Below are positions 25,386 through 35,700 of a stretch of 64,000 bases of DNA, piece by piece. This DNA is from Haloterrigena sp. KLK7. Lineage in GTDB: Archaea > Halobacteriota > Halobacteria > Halobacteriales > Natrialbaceae. The position numbers and the translations under genes were made by a program. Where the stretch lies: positions 434,001-498,000 of the forward strand of contig NZ_CP149787.1 in NCBI RefSeq assembly GCF_037914945.1, written 5' to 3'. The notes below the pieces were generated by a model that saw only the letters and a program-made list of their open reading frames with translations, was not told the origin of the DNA and did not search any database. Position 1 is the first letter of the stretch. Each line of letters begins with the position of its first letter.

Positions 25386-27211
25386 CAGTATCGCCCCTGC
25401 AGTCGATTCTCGTCGTCAGTGTAGTAGCCGGCCGCCTGGAACGCGTCGCGCGCCGCGTTGACGTTGAGCGTCCCGTCAGTGCCGGCGAACGGCGTCTCTG
25501 GGTCCGCACCGTCCCACGCGAGGTCGTCGGGCGTCCACTCCTCGGTCACCGGCGCCACGAGCGGGTCCGCGTGACCGCCGAAGACCTCGCTGGCGACCCA
25601 CTCCTTGTCGATCAGCCGACAGACCGCGCGTCGGAAGTGGAGGTTGCTACACGGCGGCACCCGCGCGTTGAACCCGATATGGTAGAACGTCCACGAGGGC
25701 GACTCGAGGCGCTCGACGTCGGGGTCGTCCTCGGGAATGTCACCGAGCGAGTACGCCGCGAGCATCGACGACGTGACGTCCGCGTTGCCGCTCGCGACTC
25801 GCGAGATCGAGGACGGACTGCCGGGATCGACGATAAACCGGAGTTCCTCGACGAGCGGTGCGAGGAGGTGGTCCCCCTCGACGTCCTCGCGCAGCGTGAA
25901 GTGATCGTCGAACCGCTCGAGGGTGAGGTGGTTTCGTTCGGACTGGCTCTTGAACTGGTAGGGGCCGCTCCCGGTCGGGTCGACCGAGTCGCTGGTAACC
26001 AGGCCCCACTCCCCCTGTGGTGCCGTGAACTCCTGAGAGTCGCCGAGACGGTCCTCGAGTTCCGCTCGCCAGATGTGCCGGGGGAGGATCGGCACGGTGA
26101 ACGCGCGTTTGCAGACGTCCTCGCCTGCGCCAGCGGTGATCCGGAGCGTGTACTCGTCCTCGGTCTCGATCTCGTCGATCGCGCTCGCGTGGCCGCGGTA
26201 GCGGGGCGGCGGCGACGGAAACGCCGCGTGGCCGAGCACGGTGTCCTGGAAGAACTGATAGGTGAACTCGACGTCGTCCGCGGTAACGGGTTCGCCGTCG
26301 TGGAACCGACAGTTCTCGCGGAGCGAGACTCGTGCGGTCGTCGTCTCCCGGGTCGGTTCGGCGGTCTTCTCGCTTTTCGTCTCGCCCGTCTCGGCGTCGG
26401 TCACCCACTCCCACGACTCCGCGAGCCACGGCAGGACCTCGCCGTCGACGACGGTACCCAGCGAGTCGTACAGCAGGTCGATGACCGTCCCCCGCTCCCG
26501 GACCGTCGCCGAGATCGGATTGATGTTTTCCGACGGCCGAGCGTCGGTCACGAGCGCCTTTAATCGCTCGACGCCGGTGTCCGGTTCGAGGCCGAGATAG
26601 CCGCGTCGAGTCGCGAGGTGGCCCTCGCCCCAGCCGTCGAAGCGGGTGGTGTTAGCGACCCGGTACTCGGCGGGGCGACAGATCGGATCGAACGGCTTCT
26701 CGTCCGCGAGCGCCCGAAGAACGTTCGTCATGCGTTGCCTTCGCTGCTCACCGTCGGCCCGGCGCTGATCCTCCAGGAGGGTGTCGAAGGCCATACTGTC
26801 GAACCCGAAGGGGTTCTGCCAGCCGGCCTCGTTGGCGTACGTGGAGTGGAGGGCTTCGTAGAGGAAGTCCGGATCGTAATCGGCGGGATGCTGACCGACG
26901 TAGATGTCGAAATCGTGGTCGATCAGGATCGCTTTGAGGAAGTCGGAGCGCGAACGCACCTTGAGGGAGACGTCGACGCCCATCGCCTCGAGGTGCGACT
27001 CGAGGTGATAGGCGATCCGGATGCTTTCCCGATTGGCGTCTGCGGGGACCGTCACGATGGAGAGCGACAATTGGTCGTTACCGTCCCGATCGACGACGCG
27101 TCGGACCGTATCGATACATCCGCTCAGGGAGAGCGAGACCCCGGCTGCGCCCGCAGCCAGGACGGAGCGTCGGTCGACGCCGTCGACGGAATCGGTTGGA
27201 TTACGATTCAT
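25385..27211 (-). CDS. Peptide/nickel-type ABC substrate-binding lipoprotein
   Basis: The protein has 608 residues, the size of SBP family 5 proteins (DppA/OppA/NikA). The signal DRRSVLAAGAAGVSLSLSGC is Tat-type and ends in a lipobox, with Cys 32 as the likely lipid anchor, so it sits on the outer cell surface. Two lobes are recognisable; the second half carries YRVANTTRFDGWGEG-like and DDVEFTYQFFQD-like segments of the family. No permease or ATPase is adjacent. The gene overlaps the PAP2 gene by one base. The ligand could be peptide, nickel or another solute. Confidence 0.92.
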   Translation of the reverse strand: MNRNPTDSVDGVDRRSVLAAGAAGVSLSLSGCIDTVRRVVDRDGNDQLSLSIVTVPADANRESIRIAYHLESHLEAMGVDVSLKVRSRSDFLKAILIDHDFDIYVGQHPADYDPDFLYEALHSTYANEAGWQNPFGFDSMAFDTLLEDQRRADGEQRRQRMTNVLRALADEKPFDPICRPAEYRVANTTRFDGWGEGHLATRRGYLGLEPDTGVERLKALVTDARPSENINPISATVRERGTVIDLLYDSLGTVVDGEVLPWLAESWEWVTDAETGETKSEKTAEPTRETTTARVSLRENCRFHDGEPVTADDVEFTYQFFQDTVLGHAAFPSPPPRYRGHASAIDEIETEDEYTLRITAGAGEDVCKRAFTVPILPRHIWRAELEDRLGDSQEFTAPQGEWGLVTSDSVDPTGSGPYQFKSQSERNHLTLERFDDHFTLREDVEGDHLLAPLVEELRFIVDPGSPSSISRVASGNADVTSSMLAAYSLGDIPEDDPDVERLESPSWTFYHIGFNARVPPCSNLHFRRAVCRLIDKEWVASEVFGGHADPLVAPVTEEWTPDDLAWDGADPETPFAGTDGTLNVNAARDAFQAAGYYTDDENRLQGRY

Positions 27212-27237
27212 TCAGTCTATTACACCTCTTTGCTGTT

Positions 27238-27246
27238 GATATATAA
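27238..27246 (-). promoter_or_regulatory. TATA box of the binding-protein/PAP2 operon
   Basis: TATATA (27240-27245) lies 29-34 bases before the ATG, inside a notably AT-rich 130-base stretch (27205-27340). The leader is very short. Confidence 0.6.
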
Positions 27247-27472
27247 CAATATTGCGTACTACAATCGGCTATGGGGCACGGTCAAAAACTTTTCCAATCG
27301 GCCGTATTTCCGGCTGAACGATGCGTTGTGTGGCAATTTATGACGCAGTATGCGCTCAGAGCGACGGATCGAGTTCGGGCCGACGACGCGAACCCGGACG
27401 GCGGTCGCGGTCGTCCGGGACCGCCGACTGCGAGAACGCAACATCAATAGGCGAACCGCCGAAAGAGACGGT

Positions 27473-27751
27473 ATGGACGTCGCCGCCGAACGGATCGAGC
27501 GCCTCCACGAACTGGCTCGAGCGGCGGCCACCGACGACGAACACGACCGGGCCCGCTACTACGTCCGCCTCGCGCGCCGCGTGGCGGAACGGAACCGGCT
27601 CGCGCTGCCGCGGGAGTTCCGACGCTTCACCTGCGATCGCTGCGACGCGTATCTCCGGCCCGGACGGAACGCTCGCGTTCGACTGCGGGACGGTCACGTC
27701 GCGATCACCTGCGACTGCGGGGCTCACACGCGGTATCCGTACGGAGAGTGA
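27473..27751 (+). CDS. rnp4: Ribonuclease P protein component 4
   Basis: The protein has 92 residues. It has the Rpr2/Rnp4 form: an N-terminal helical pair (ERIERLHELARAA; RARYYVRLARRVAERNRLALP) and a zinc ribbon with Cys 54, 57, 80 and 82 (FTCDRCDAYLRPG...ITCDCGAHTRYPY). It is a subunit of the RNase P enzyme that trims tRNA 5' leaders. ATG 27473 gives the standard length. It lies 112 bases before a YhbY-type gene, a pairing also seen in other archaea. Confidence 0.94.
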   Translation: MDVAAERIERLHELARAAATDDEHDRARYYVRLARRVAERNRLALPREFRRFTCDRCDAYLRPGRNARVRLRDGHVAITCDCGAHTRYPYGE

Positions 27752-27863
27752 TCCCCCGCAGAAGTCGACACCGCGTCGCGTTCGGTCGGAGTTCGAGAGT
27801 GTCCACAGCCCGTGGAGTTCCGATTCGAGAAGATTCAAACGGCTCGGATGGTTACGGAGGGTT

Positions 27864-28112
27864 ATGGATACACAAGAGCTCAAACAGCAGGCACACGATC
27901 TCGACGTCACCGTCTGGGTCGGGAAGAGCGGCATCGACTCGGTCGTCGACGAACTCGACGACCAGCTCACCGATCGCGATCTCGTGAAAGTCAAGCTCCT
28001 CCGCGCGGCCCGCGCCGGCAGTTCGACCGACGAGAAGGCGGCGGACCTCGCCGACCGCGTCGACGCCGAACTAATCGAGACGCGCGGGCACACCGCAGTG
28101 TTCTATCGATGA
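27864..28112 (+). CDS. YhbY/CRS1-type RNA-binding protein
   Basis: The protein has 82 residues and is a complete CRM (YhbY) domain. DVTVWVGKSGIDSVVDELDDQL and the GxxG-like loop RAARAGSS are diagnostic, followed by the ELIETRGHTAVFYR ending. CRM domains bind structured RNA, in bacteria on pre-50S ribosomes. Its stop overlaps the next gene's start (ATGA). Confidence 0.92.
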   Translation: MDTQELKQQAHDLDVTVWVGKSGIDSVVDELDDQLTDRDLVKVKLLRAARAGSSTDEKAADLADRVDAELIETRGHTAVFYR

Positions 28113-29038
28113 GTCCCGCGATCGGTCTCACCCCTGTTCCCGGCCAGAACGGGCTGGGTCCGATCGGTCGCACGCTCGAGGAGACGGGAATCGCCAACGG
28201 GGCCGTGGCGGCGAGCGCGGCGAGCGTTCTCCGGTTCGCGGTCGCCATCGTCGCTATCTGGCTCGTCGGTCGCACGGTCGTCTTGCCGCTGATCCGACGG
28301 GCCCTCGACAGGCGGGGCCTCGACGAACACGCCAAGAACCCGCTGTTGATGCTGTCGCGGTTCGGCGTGCTCTTTTTCGGACTCGCCGTCGCCTTCGGCT
28401 TCGCCGGTTTCGGCAACTTCCTCGTGTCGATGGCCGGCATCGCGGCGGCCGGGGCGCTCGCGATCGGCCTCGCGATGCAGAACGTGATCTCGAACTTCGT
28501 CGCGGGCGTGTTCATCTACACCGACAGGCCGTTCCGGATCGGCGACTGGATCGAGTGGGACAACGGCGACTACGCCGGCGTCGTCGAGGACATCAGCCTC
28601 CGCGTGACTCGCGTGCGGACGTTCGATAACGAACTGCTGACGGTGCCGAACTCGGCGCTCACCGACGACGTGCTCAAGAACCCGGTCGACGCCGACAAGC
28701 TCCGACTGAAGTTCGTCTTCGGGATCGGCTACGACGACGACATCGAACGGGCGACCGAGATCATCGTCGACGAGGCCGAACGTCACCCCGACATCATGGA
28801 CGACCCCGCGCCCTCCGTCCGACTGACGGAGCTGGGCGACTCCGACGTCGGCCTCCAGTCGCGGTTCTGGATCGCGAACCCGTCTCGAGCGGACTTCGTT
28901 CGAACGCGCGGCGAGTACGTCACCGCGGTCAAGCGGCGCTTCGACGAGGAGGGGATCGACATCCCCTACCCGGTCCGCACGCTCGAGGGCGGCCTCCGAC
29001 TCGAGGAACGGCAAAGCATCGGTCAGCCGGCCGAGTAG
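28109..29038 (+). CDS. MscS-family mechanosensitive channel
   Basis: The protein has 309 residues. Three membrane helices (about 35-60, 80-105 and 105-130) end in the pore-lining TM3 segment AAAGALAIGLAMQNVISNF. The MscS beta domain follows (DRPFRIGDWIEWDNGDYAGVVEDI) and then a C-terminal alpha/beta domain. It should open under membrane tension and release solutes in osmotic downshock. It overlaps the YhbY stop by four bases, so it is translated with an RNA-binding gene, although their functions appear unrelated. Confidence 0.93.
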   Translation: MSPAIGLTPVPGQNGLGPIGRTLEETGIANGAVAASAASVLRFAVAIVAIWLVGRTVVLPLIRRALDRRGLDEHAKNPLLMLSRFGVLFFGLAVAFGFAGFGNFLVSMAGIAAAGALAIGLAMQNVISNFVAGVFIYTDRPFRIGDWIEWDNGDYAGVVEDISLRVTRVRTFDNELLTVPNSALTDDVLKNPVDADKLRLKFVFGIGYDDDIERATEIIVDEAERHPDIMDDPAPSVRLTELGDSDVGLQSRFWIANPSRADFVRTRGEYVTAVKRRFDEEGIDIPYPVRTLEGGLRLEERQSIGQPAE

Positions 29039-29065
29039 GCGAACCGGCTCGAAAACGGACTGACG

Positions 29066-29854
29066 CTACTCCGACGGGAGTTCCTGGACGACGGCGTCTT
29101 CCGGCGGCTCGAACGTGAACGTCTCGTCCTCGAGCCCCTCGTTGAACGAGACCGTTTCGTACTGGTGGACCAACTCGTGGCGCTCACCGTTCGGGCCCTC
29201 GTAGACCAGTCGTTCCTTCAGCGGGTAGTCGTACTCGGTGTCGATCCAGATCTTCTGCTCGACGATAGTGAGATCGTCGGGCGACTCCACCGTCTCGACC
29301 GCGTAGACGTATTCGGTATCGCCGACGAGAAGCGAGATGCCGCGTTCGACGGCCTCCGCTTTCGCCTCGACGTCGAGCACGTGGGCCTCGCGGTCGGCGA
29401 TCTCCTCGGTCCCCTGATACTCGAGATCGTACCACTGGAGGTACTCGTCGGCTCGCTCGGCGCGATCGGCGCGCACCGCGTCGCTGTCGAAGGGTTCGTC
29501 CTGCTCGACGTACTGTGCCATCCCCGACTGCGGGTAGTACCACCACGTCATCGACGCGTTCGAGACGTACTGGTCGCCCACTCGGCCGGGGGTCGTCGAC
29601 TCGAGGACCTCGTCCCGGTAATCGACGTACGGTCGTTCGGCGACGCGAAGCCGCTCGGTACTCGTGCCGTTGGTGCCGTTCACCGTCACCGTGACCTCTC
29701 CGGTGACGTCCTCGAGGTCCTCGCCGTAGACGAACGCCGATTCGAAGAGGGCCTCGGGCTCGGGGTCGTTCGTGGGCGGTGCGACGGCGACGCAGCCGCT
29801 CGTGAGGACCAGCACGAGCACACCGAGAACGGCCGCGGCTCGACGGGATTCCAT
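29066..29854 (-). CDS. Outer-surface lipoprotein, LolA-like fold
   Basis: The protein has 262 residues. The signal AAAVLGVLVLVLTSGC ends in a lipobox, here of Sec rather than Tat type (ESRR precedes it). The mature part is beta-rich with repeated W/Y-containing strands (SMTWWYYPQSGMAQYVEQDE; TIVEQKIWIDTEYDYPLKE) typical of the LolA/DUF4367-like outer-surface lipoproteins common in haloarchaea. It likely binds a hydrophobic ligand. It is convergent with MscS and divergent from the MaoC gene. Confidence 0.8.
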   Translation of the reverse strand: MESRRAAAVLGVLVLVLTSGCVAVAPPTNDPEPEALFESAFVYGEDLEDVTGEVTVTVNGTNGTSTERLRVAERPYVDYRDEVLESTTPGRVGDQYVSNASMTWWYYPQSGMAQYVEQDEPFDSDAVRADRAERADEYLQWYDLEYQGTEEIADREAHVLDVEAKAEAVERGISLLVGDTEYVYAVETVESPDDLTIVEQKIWIDTEYDYPLKERLVYEGPNGERHELVHQYETVSFNEGLEDETFTFEPPEDAVVQELPSE

Positions 29855-30154
29855 GTGATCAGTCACTCCCAAGCACGGGCCTAAGCTTTTCCATCCGGTC
29901 GGAGGCGAGCGGCGGCCGTCCGGCGGCGGAGTCGGTAGCGGACGAATCGGTAGCGACCGAACCGTTAGCTATCGCGCTCCGGCCGCGGAATCGACGACCG
30001 GCCGCGAAACGATCCGGTTTCGCGACTGTCAGCGCCCGCGTACAATACGTCCGAGACCCCCAATGTGATTTGGCGATGCTGCAAAGAGTCAGCAGTCAGA
30101 ACAACCGACTGGGCCGAGCCGATACGCCGACTGGACCCATACATTCGAGAACCT
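29855..30154. other. Divergent intergenic region, lipoprotein and MaoC promoters
   Basis: A hairpin CGCGAAAC-GATCCG-GTTTCGCG lies at about 30004-30025. CCATACATT shortly before the MaoC start may be its TATA element. GCTTTTCC near 29883-29891 may serve the lipoprotein gene. No small gene with support was found. Confidence 0.35.
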
Positions 30155-30820
30155 ATGAGCAGTAACTGTCCGGACTCCGACGCCACCGATAGCACGGTAA
30201 CGGGAACGCCGAACCAGCAGTGGTCGAGCGTTTCGAAACACGTCGTCAACAGCTACGTCGAGGCGAACAACGCCGTCCTCGCCGCGATGGGCCTGACCTC
30301 GTCGTCGGACGCCGAGGGGCCGACCGCGGACGGCGAGCCGGGGACCGGCGAGGCACCGGTCGTCGAAGTCGCGTACAGCGACGACGCGTGGGTCATGGAG
30401 CGATCGACCGACAGCTACGGCGACCTCGGCGTCGGCGACTACGTCCGGTTCACGAAACCGATCGACGAGACGGACGTCTCCGCGTTCGCACAGGTCTCGG
30501 GCGACACGAACCGCCTGCACCTCGCTGACGAGTTCGCCTCCCAGACCCAGTTCGGCGGCCGGATCGCCCACGGCACGCTCGTCGCCGGGACGATCAGCGC
30601 CGCCCTGGCCCGGTTCCCCGGACTGACGGTCTACCTCTCGCAGGACCTCGAGTTCCAGGCCCCCGTCGAGATCGGTGAGACCGTCACCGCCGCCTGCGAG
30701 ATCGTCGAGGAACTGGGCGATACCCGCTACCGCCTGCACACGACCGTCGAGAACGCCGACGGAACGACGGTCATCGACGGCGAGGCGGTCGTCGTCATCG
30801 ACGAGCAGCCCGACGCCTGA
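30155..30820 (+). CDS. MaoC-type (R)-enoyl-CoA hydratase
   Basis: The protein has 221 residues. The hot-dog domain occupies about 85-221. The hydratase motif VSGDTNRLHLADEFA has the catalytic Asp and His, and GGRIAHGTLVAGTIS completes it, as in PhaJ enzymes that hydrate enoyl-CoA to (R)-3-hydroxyacyl-CoA for fatty-acid or polyhydroxyalkanoate metabolism. An N-terminal ~75-residue acidic extension includes an early helix (SVSKHVVNSYVEANNAVLA) that may make protein contacts. ATG 30155 was chosen; upstream codons are non-acidic. No PHA synthase is next to it, so the pathway is open. Confidence 0.9.
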   Translation: MSSNCPDSDATDSTVTGTPNQQWSSVSKHVVNSYVEANNAVLAAMGLTSSSDAEGPTADGEPGTGEAPVVEVAYSDDAWVMERSTDSYGDLGVGDYVRFTKPIDETDVSAFAQVSGDTNRLHLADEFASQTQFGGRIAHGTLVAGTISAALARFPGLTVYLSQDLEFQAPVEIGETVTAACEIVEELGDTRYRLHTTVENADGTTVIDGEAVVVIDEQPDA

Positions 30821-31161
30821 GCCGTTCTCGCGTTCGACTCGTTCGACACACGGGACCGTCGCGGCAGCGGTACCGCCGCGTAGCCCCGGAGCCGGCACCA
30901 CTTCGAGGAACCGGCGGCGACTCCGGACGCGAGCGGCGACGGGAGCATCCAGCGGTGGCACCGGAGACCGGTAGCGACGGGATCTACAACGTTCCGGAGC
31001 GATACCTGTTCTCGTCGCGACGCCCCAGCTATCTGATTTTCCGATATCGCCTCGAGAGTTCGTCTCGATCCCTCTTTCGGCCGCTTCGAGTCTCCGATGT
31101 CGGACAGAGCCAAAATAACTTGGAGCAATGATGATGCACCACCGGCCCGTTTTCGTACTCG
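30821..31161. other. Intergenic region, nothing recognised
   Basis: Only a weak AT-rich stretch (AAAATAAC, about 31117-31124) before the next small gene stands out. No gene or repeat is supported. Confidence 0.4.
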
Positions 31162-31359
31162 ATGAGCAGGTCAGAATCCGGGACGAGAATCGTCGCAGTG
31201 TGTCGGTCCTGTGAATCGGTGTTCGTCTCCGAACAGCAGCCGGACGGCACGATCAGACCGATCGGTGTCTCGGAAGAGTGCACCTGCGGTGACGGCGACT
31301 TCCGTCGGATCGCACCGTCGGAGGACACCGCGCCGACGGCCGCCCCGCCGTCGGACTGA
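31162..31359 (+). CDS. Small zinc-finger protein
   Basis: The protein has 65 residues. AVCRSCESVFVSEQQPD and EECTCGDGDFRRI provide a CxxC and a CxC pair, enough for one zinc. The remainder is an acidic, Ala/Pro-rich tail. Many haloarchaeal genomes encode such tiny zinc proteins with regulatory roles. No partner is evident from neighbours. Confidence 0.65.
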   Translation: MSRSESGTRIVAVCRSCESVFVSEQQPDGTIRPIGVSEECTCGDGDFRRIAPSEDTAPTAAPPSD

Positions 31360-31559
31360 ACCGATCCGAACTGGAACGGAAAACGGTACCGCGCGGACGA
31401 CGGATCACGACGGTAGCGGATCGCCCGCAGTGACCGGTTTTTCGCGAGGAGACGGTCCACATCGAGAGCGTATCGATAGTCGCGACCGCGTTGAGACCCT
31501 CGTCTCTCCCGTCCGTCGCAGCCGAAGCCCTTTCGCCCGTCGCTCCGTGAGAATCGGGC

Positions 31560-32705
31560 GTGTCTCGACGCGGCCGGCGCTCGACGGACTCGCTGTCGGT
31601 GACCGTCTCCGGCGGCTCGATGGGCGGGCTCTTCGCCGCCCTCGCCCTCGAGGAGGCGGGCCACGAGCCGACGGTCTACGAGCGGTCGACGGGCGACCTC
31701 CGCGGACGCGGGGCCGGGATCGTCGCCCAGGAGAACGTGCGCCGGTTCCTCGAGCGTCGCGATATCGCCGATCCCGAAGCGATCACGACGGCCTCGAGCG
31801 AGCGACGGTTTCTCGCGCGTGACGGCGACGTCGAAACGTCGCGTCCCGACTCGATGGTGTTCGCGTCGTGGGACGCCGTGTATCGGCGGCTGCGAGACGC
31901 GTTTCCCGACGACCGGTATCGGATGGGACGGGAAGTCGTCGGCGTCGATCCCGGGACGGCGACCGCGGAGTTCGCGGACGGGACGGACCGCGACGCCGAC
32001 CTGCTGGTCGTCGCCGAGGGCGGCCAGTCCGCGACGCGTCGACAACTGTTCCCCGGCGTCGGCCCCGAGTTCGCGAGCTACGTGGCCTGGCGCGGCGTGA
32101 TCGACGAGTCCGATCTGGCATCCGACGTGGCGGACCGATTCGACGACGCCTTCGTCTTCTTTCAGGGACCCCGCCTGTTGATGCTGGCCTACTTCATCCC
32201 CGGCGACGACGGCGGAACCGCGCCCGGCGAGCGGCGGCTCAACTGGGTCTGGTACGACACGCTCGAGGGTCGGGATCGATCCGCCGTCTTCACCGACGCG
32301 ACGGGCACCGTGCGGGAGATCACGGTCCCGCCCGGTTCGCTTCGCGGTCCGGTCTGGGATCGACAACTCGAGCGCGCGCGAGACGTCCTGCCGCCCGTGT
32401 TCGCGACCGTCGTGGAAGCGACGCCGGCGCCGTTCGTCCAGGCGATCTTCGACCTGACGAGCCCCGAGATGGTCGTCGACCGCGTCTGCTTGCTCGGCGA
32501 CGCCGCGTTCGTGGCTCGACCGCACACCGCCGCCGGGACCGCGAAGGCCGCCGGCGACGCCGTCGCGCTCGAGCGGGACCTCGAGCGCCGCGACTCGCTG
32601 GAGTCGGCGCTGTCGACGTGGAACGACGCCCGCACCGAGTACGGGGAGCGACTCGTGGCTCGCGGGCGACGGATGGGCGACGAGCGGTTGAACCTCGCGC
32701 GCTGA
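31560..32705 (+). CDS. FAD-dependent monooxygenase, 2,6-dihydroxypyridine hydroxylase-like
   Basis: The protein has 381 residues. A Rossmann nucleotide motif VSGGSMGGLFAALALEEAG (about 16-34) binds the ADP of FAD; the second FAD motif CLLGDAAFVARPHTAAG and following GTAKAAGDA (about 320-345) match 2,6-dihydroxypyridine-3-hydroxylase-type flavoproteins. It would hydroxylate an aromatic or heteroaromatic ring using NADH and oxygen. The start is GTG 31560. It faces the formate cluster end-on (56 bases apart) and has no obvious metabolic neighbour. Confidence 0.85.
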   Translation: MSRRGRRSTDSLSVTVSGGSMGGLFAALALEEAGHEPTVYERSTGDLRGRGAGIVAQENVRRFLERRDIADPEAITTASSERRFLARDGDVETSRPDSMVFASWDAVYRRLRDAFPDDRYRMGREVVGVDPGTATAEFADGTDRDADLLVVAEGGQSATRRQLFPGVGPEFASYVAWRGVIDESDLASDVADRFDDAFVFFQGPRLLMLAYFIPGDDGGTAPGERRLNWVWYDTLEGRDRSAVFTDATGTVREITVPPGSLRGPVWDRQLERARDVLPPVFATVVEATPAPFVQAIFDLTSPEMVVDRVCLLGDAAFVARPHTAAGTAKAAGDAVALERDLERRDSLESALSTWNDARTEYGERLVARGRRMGDERLNLAR

Positions 32706-32761
32706 GCGGCGGTGCTCGTCCTCGAGTCACCGCCCGCGGTCGCTACCCTCGAGTCGCCGCC

Positions 32762-35700
32762 TCAGTCGTCGGCCTGCCGACCGCCGACGTCCTCGGGGTC
32801 ACCGCCCTGCCCCTCGAGTTGGCCCGGCGTCGGGTGAACGTCCGCGCTCACCTCCTCCGGATCCTTCTCGAGCGGCGAGATACGGACGCTCGTCACCTTG
32901 TACTGCGGGATGAACGACGTCGGGTCGAGTTCGTGCTGGGTGAGCTTGTTGATCGCCCCCTGCGGGAAGTGCATCGGGATGAAGACGACGCCGGGATCGG
33001 AGGTGTCTTCGACGGTGGCCCTCACGACGATTTCCCCCTGTCGCGACTCGACGCGGACGTACTCCCCGTCCTCGACGCCCAACTGATCGGCCATCTCGGG
33101 GTGGATCGTCACGAAGCTCTCGGGGACGTGATTCATCAGCGTCCCGACCCGGCGGGTCATCGTGCCGGTGTGCCAGTGGTAGAGCACCCGGCCCGAGGAG
33201 AGCGTGATCGGATACTCCTCGTCCGGCATGTCCGGCGGCTGGGCGTAGTCGGCGGGGACGAAGCGGGCCTTCCCGTCCTCGAAGTTGAACTCGTCCTCGT
33301 AGAGGTAGGGGGTGCCGGGGTGGTCCTCGTCGAAGCAGGGCCACTGGATGCCCTTGGTCTCCTCCTCGAGTCGCTCGTAGGTGACGCCGCCGTAGATGGG
33401 GACGAGGTCGTTGATCTCGTCCATCACGTCGGCCGGACCGTCGTAGTCCCAGTCGTAGCCGAACCGGCGGGCGAGCTGGATGAGGATCTCCTGGTCCGGT
33501 TTCGCCTTTCCGGGCGAGTCGACCGCGGGACGAACGCGCTGGATGCGCCGTTCGGTGTTCGTGAACGTGCCCGACTTCTCGGCGGCGGAGGCGGCCGGGA
33601 GGACGACGTCGGCGTACTCGGCCGACTCGGTCAGGAAGATGTCCTGTATGGCGAGGAAGTCGATATTCTCGAGCCCCTCCTCGGCGTTGTCGACGTCCGG
33701 TTCCGAGAGGACGGGATTCTCGCCCATGATGAACATGCCGCGGAGCTCGTCGTCGTTGATCGCGTGGAACATCTCCGGGAGCCGGAGCCCGATCTCGTTG
33801 GGCGGACGCTCCCCCCACGCGTCGGCGAACTTGTCCAGCACCTCCTCGTCGCCGAGGTCCTGGTATCCCGGGAGCGTGTGCGGGGCCGGTCCCATGTCGC
33901 CCCCGCCGCCCTGGACGTTGTTCTGTCCGCGGAACGCCGAGAGGCCGGCCCCGGGCTTGCCGAGGTTGCCCGTCAGCAGCGCGAGGTTGGCGATCGACAT
34001 CACGTTCCGCGTGCCGGTGTTGTGCTGGGTCAGCCCCATCGCCCAGCCGAAGATGCAGGTGTCCGCGGTGGCGATCGTCTCCGCGGCCTGCTTCAGTTCC
34101 TCGGCGGGGACGGCCGTCAGCTCCTCGACCTTCTCGGGCGTGAACGGCTCGACCTTCTCCTTCAGTTCGTCGAAGTGCTTCGTCCGCTCCTCGATGAACT
34201 CCTCGTCGTGGAGGTCGTTCTCGATGATGTACCGCATCATCCCGTTCATCCAGGCAACGTCCTCGCCGGGCGTCGTCCGGATGTACTGGTCGGCGTGCTC
34301 GGCCAGCCCCATCTCGCGGGGATCGATGACGATGAGGTCCGCACCGTCGCGGACGTTCTGCTTGATCCGCGTCGCGAGCACGGGGTGGGACTCGGTCGTG
34401 TTCGAGCCGGTGATGAGATAGCAGTCGGTCTCCGCGATGTCCTCGTTGATTCGGTTGGTCATCGCGCCGTAGCCGACCGTCTGCTGCAGCGCGGCCACGG
34501 TCGAGGAGTGACAGAGCCGCGCGCAGTTGTCGACGTGGGGCGTCCCGAGAATCTGCCGAGCGAACTTCTGACAGAGGAAGTTCTCCTCGTTGGTCGTCTT
34601 CGAGGAGGAGATCACCGAGAGCGCCTCGCTGCCGTGTTCCTCGCGGACCTCCGAGAGCCCCTCGTAGACGCGCTCGAGGGCTTCCTTCCACGTGGCCTCG
34701 CGGAAGCCCTCGCGTCCGACCGGGCCGTCCGGCGCGTCCTCCTTCCGGATCAGCGGTTTCTCGAGTCGGTCGTCGGCGTCGACGTAGTCGTAGCCGAACT
34801 TGCCCTTGACGCAGGTCGAGAAGTCGTTCGCCGGCGCCGAGTCGGGCTCGGCGGGGCGGACGCCCAGCACCTCGCCGTCCTTGCCGTAGAGCTCGAATCG
34901 GCAGCCGACCGCGCAGTAGTTACAGGTGGTCTCGGCCTTCTCGATCCGCGAGAGGCGCGCGTCGCCGATGGTCGTCGCGACGTTGAACAGCTGGCCGGCC
35001 GGCATCGCCTCGCTGGCGATCCCCTCGGAGAAGTGCTCGAACTCCTCGAGCGCGCGGTCGCCGACCTCCTTTAAGGTGTGTCTCATCTGGCGCTTCGAGT
35101 CCCCGGCGCGCGCTCTCGCGATCGACATGAAGCGGGCGACGCCGGACAGGTCCTCCTCGGGCTCCCCTCGCCCGTCCACGTCGTAGGGGAGGTCCCGGTT
35201 CGGCGCCTCGGTCTGATCGGCCGTCTCGGCCTTCGGGCTCTCGAGGACCTTCCCGATGGAGTTCTCCTGGGTGAAGCCGGGCAGGGGAATCGTCGCGGCG
35301 TCGGTCAGCCCCTGCTCGACCAGCGCGCCGGTCGGGCAGACGGTCGCGCAGTGGCCACAGGAAACGCAGGTCGACTCGTCGAAGGTCTCCTCGCCGTTCT
35401 GGAAGGCGATGCGGGTGTCCTGGCCGTTGCCCTCCATCCGGAGGACGCCCTCGACCTGCACGTCGTTACAGGCCTCGACGCAGCGGTTACAGAGGATACA
35501 CTTGTTGCGGTCGATCTGAATGGCCGGCGAGGTGTCGTCGAGCGGTTCGTACTGGTCGCGGTCCTCGAAGACGCCCCAGCGGGGCTCCTCGACGCCCTGC
35601 TCGATGGAAGTGTCCTGGAGTTCGCAACGGCCGTTCTGACCACAGGTCGTACAGCGGAGGTTGTGGTCGGAGAGTTGGAGGTCGAGGTTGACCTCGCGCG

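Noticed and set aside
31868-35074. A 1068-codon frame on the plus strand over the FAD enzyme and fdhA
   Set aside because: It crosses two genuine genes in wrong frames and has Arg-rich, non-acidic composition.
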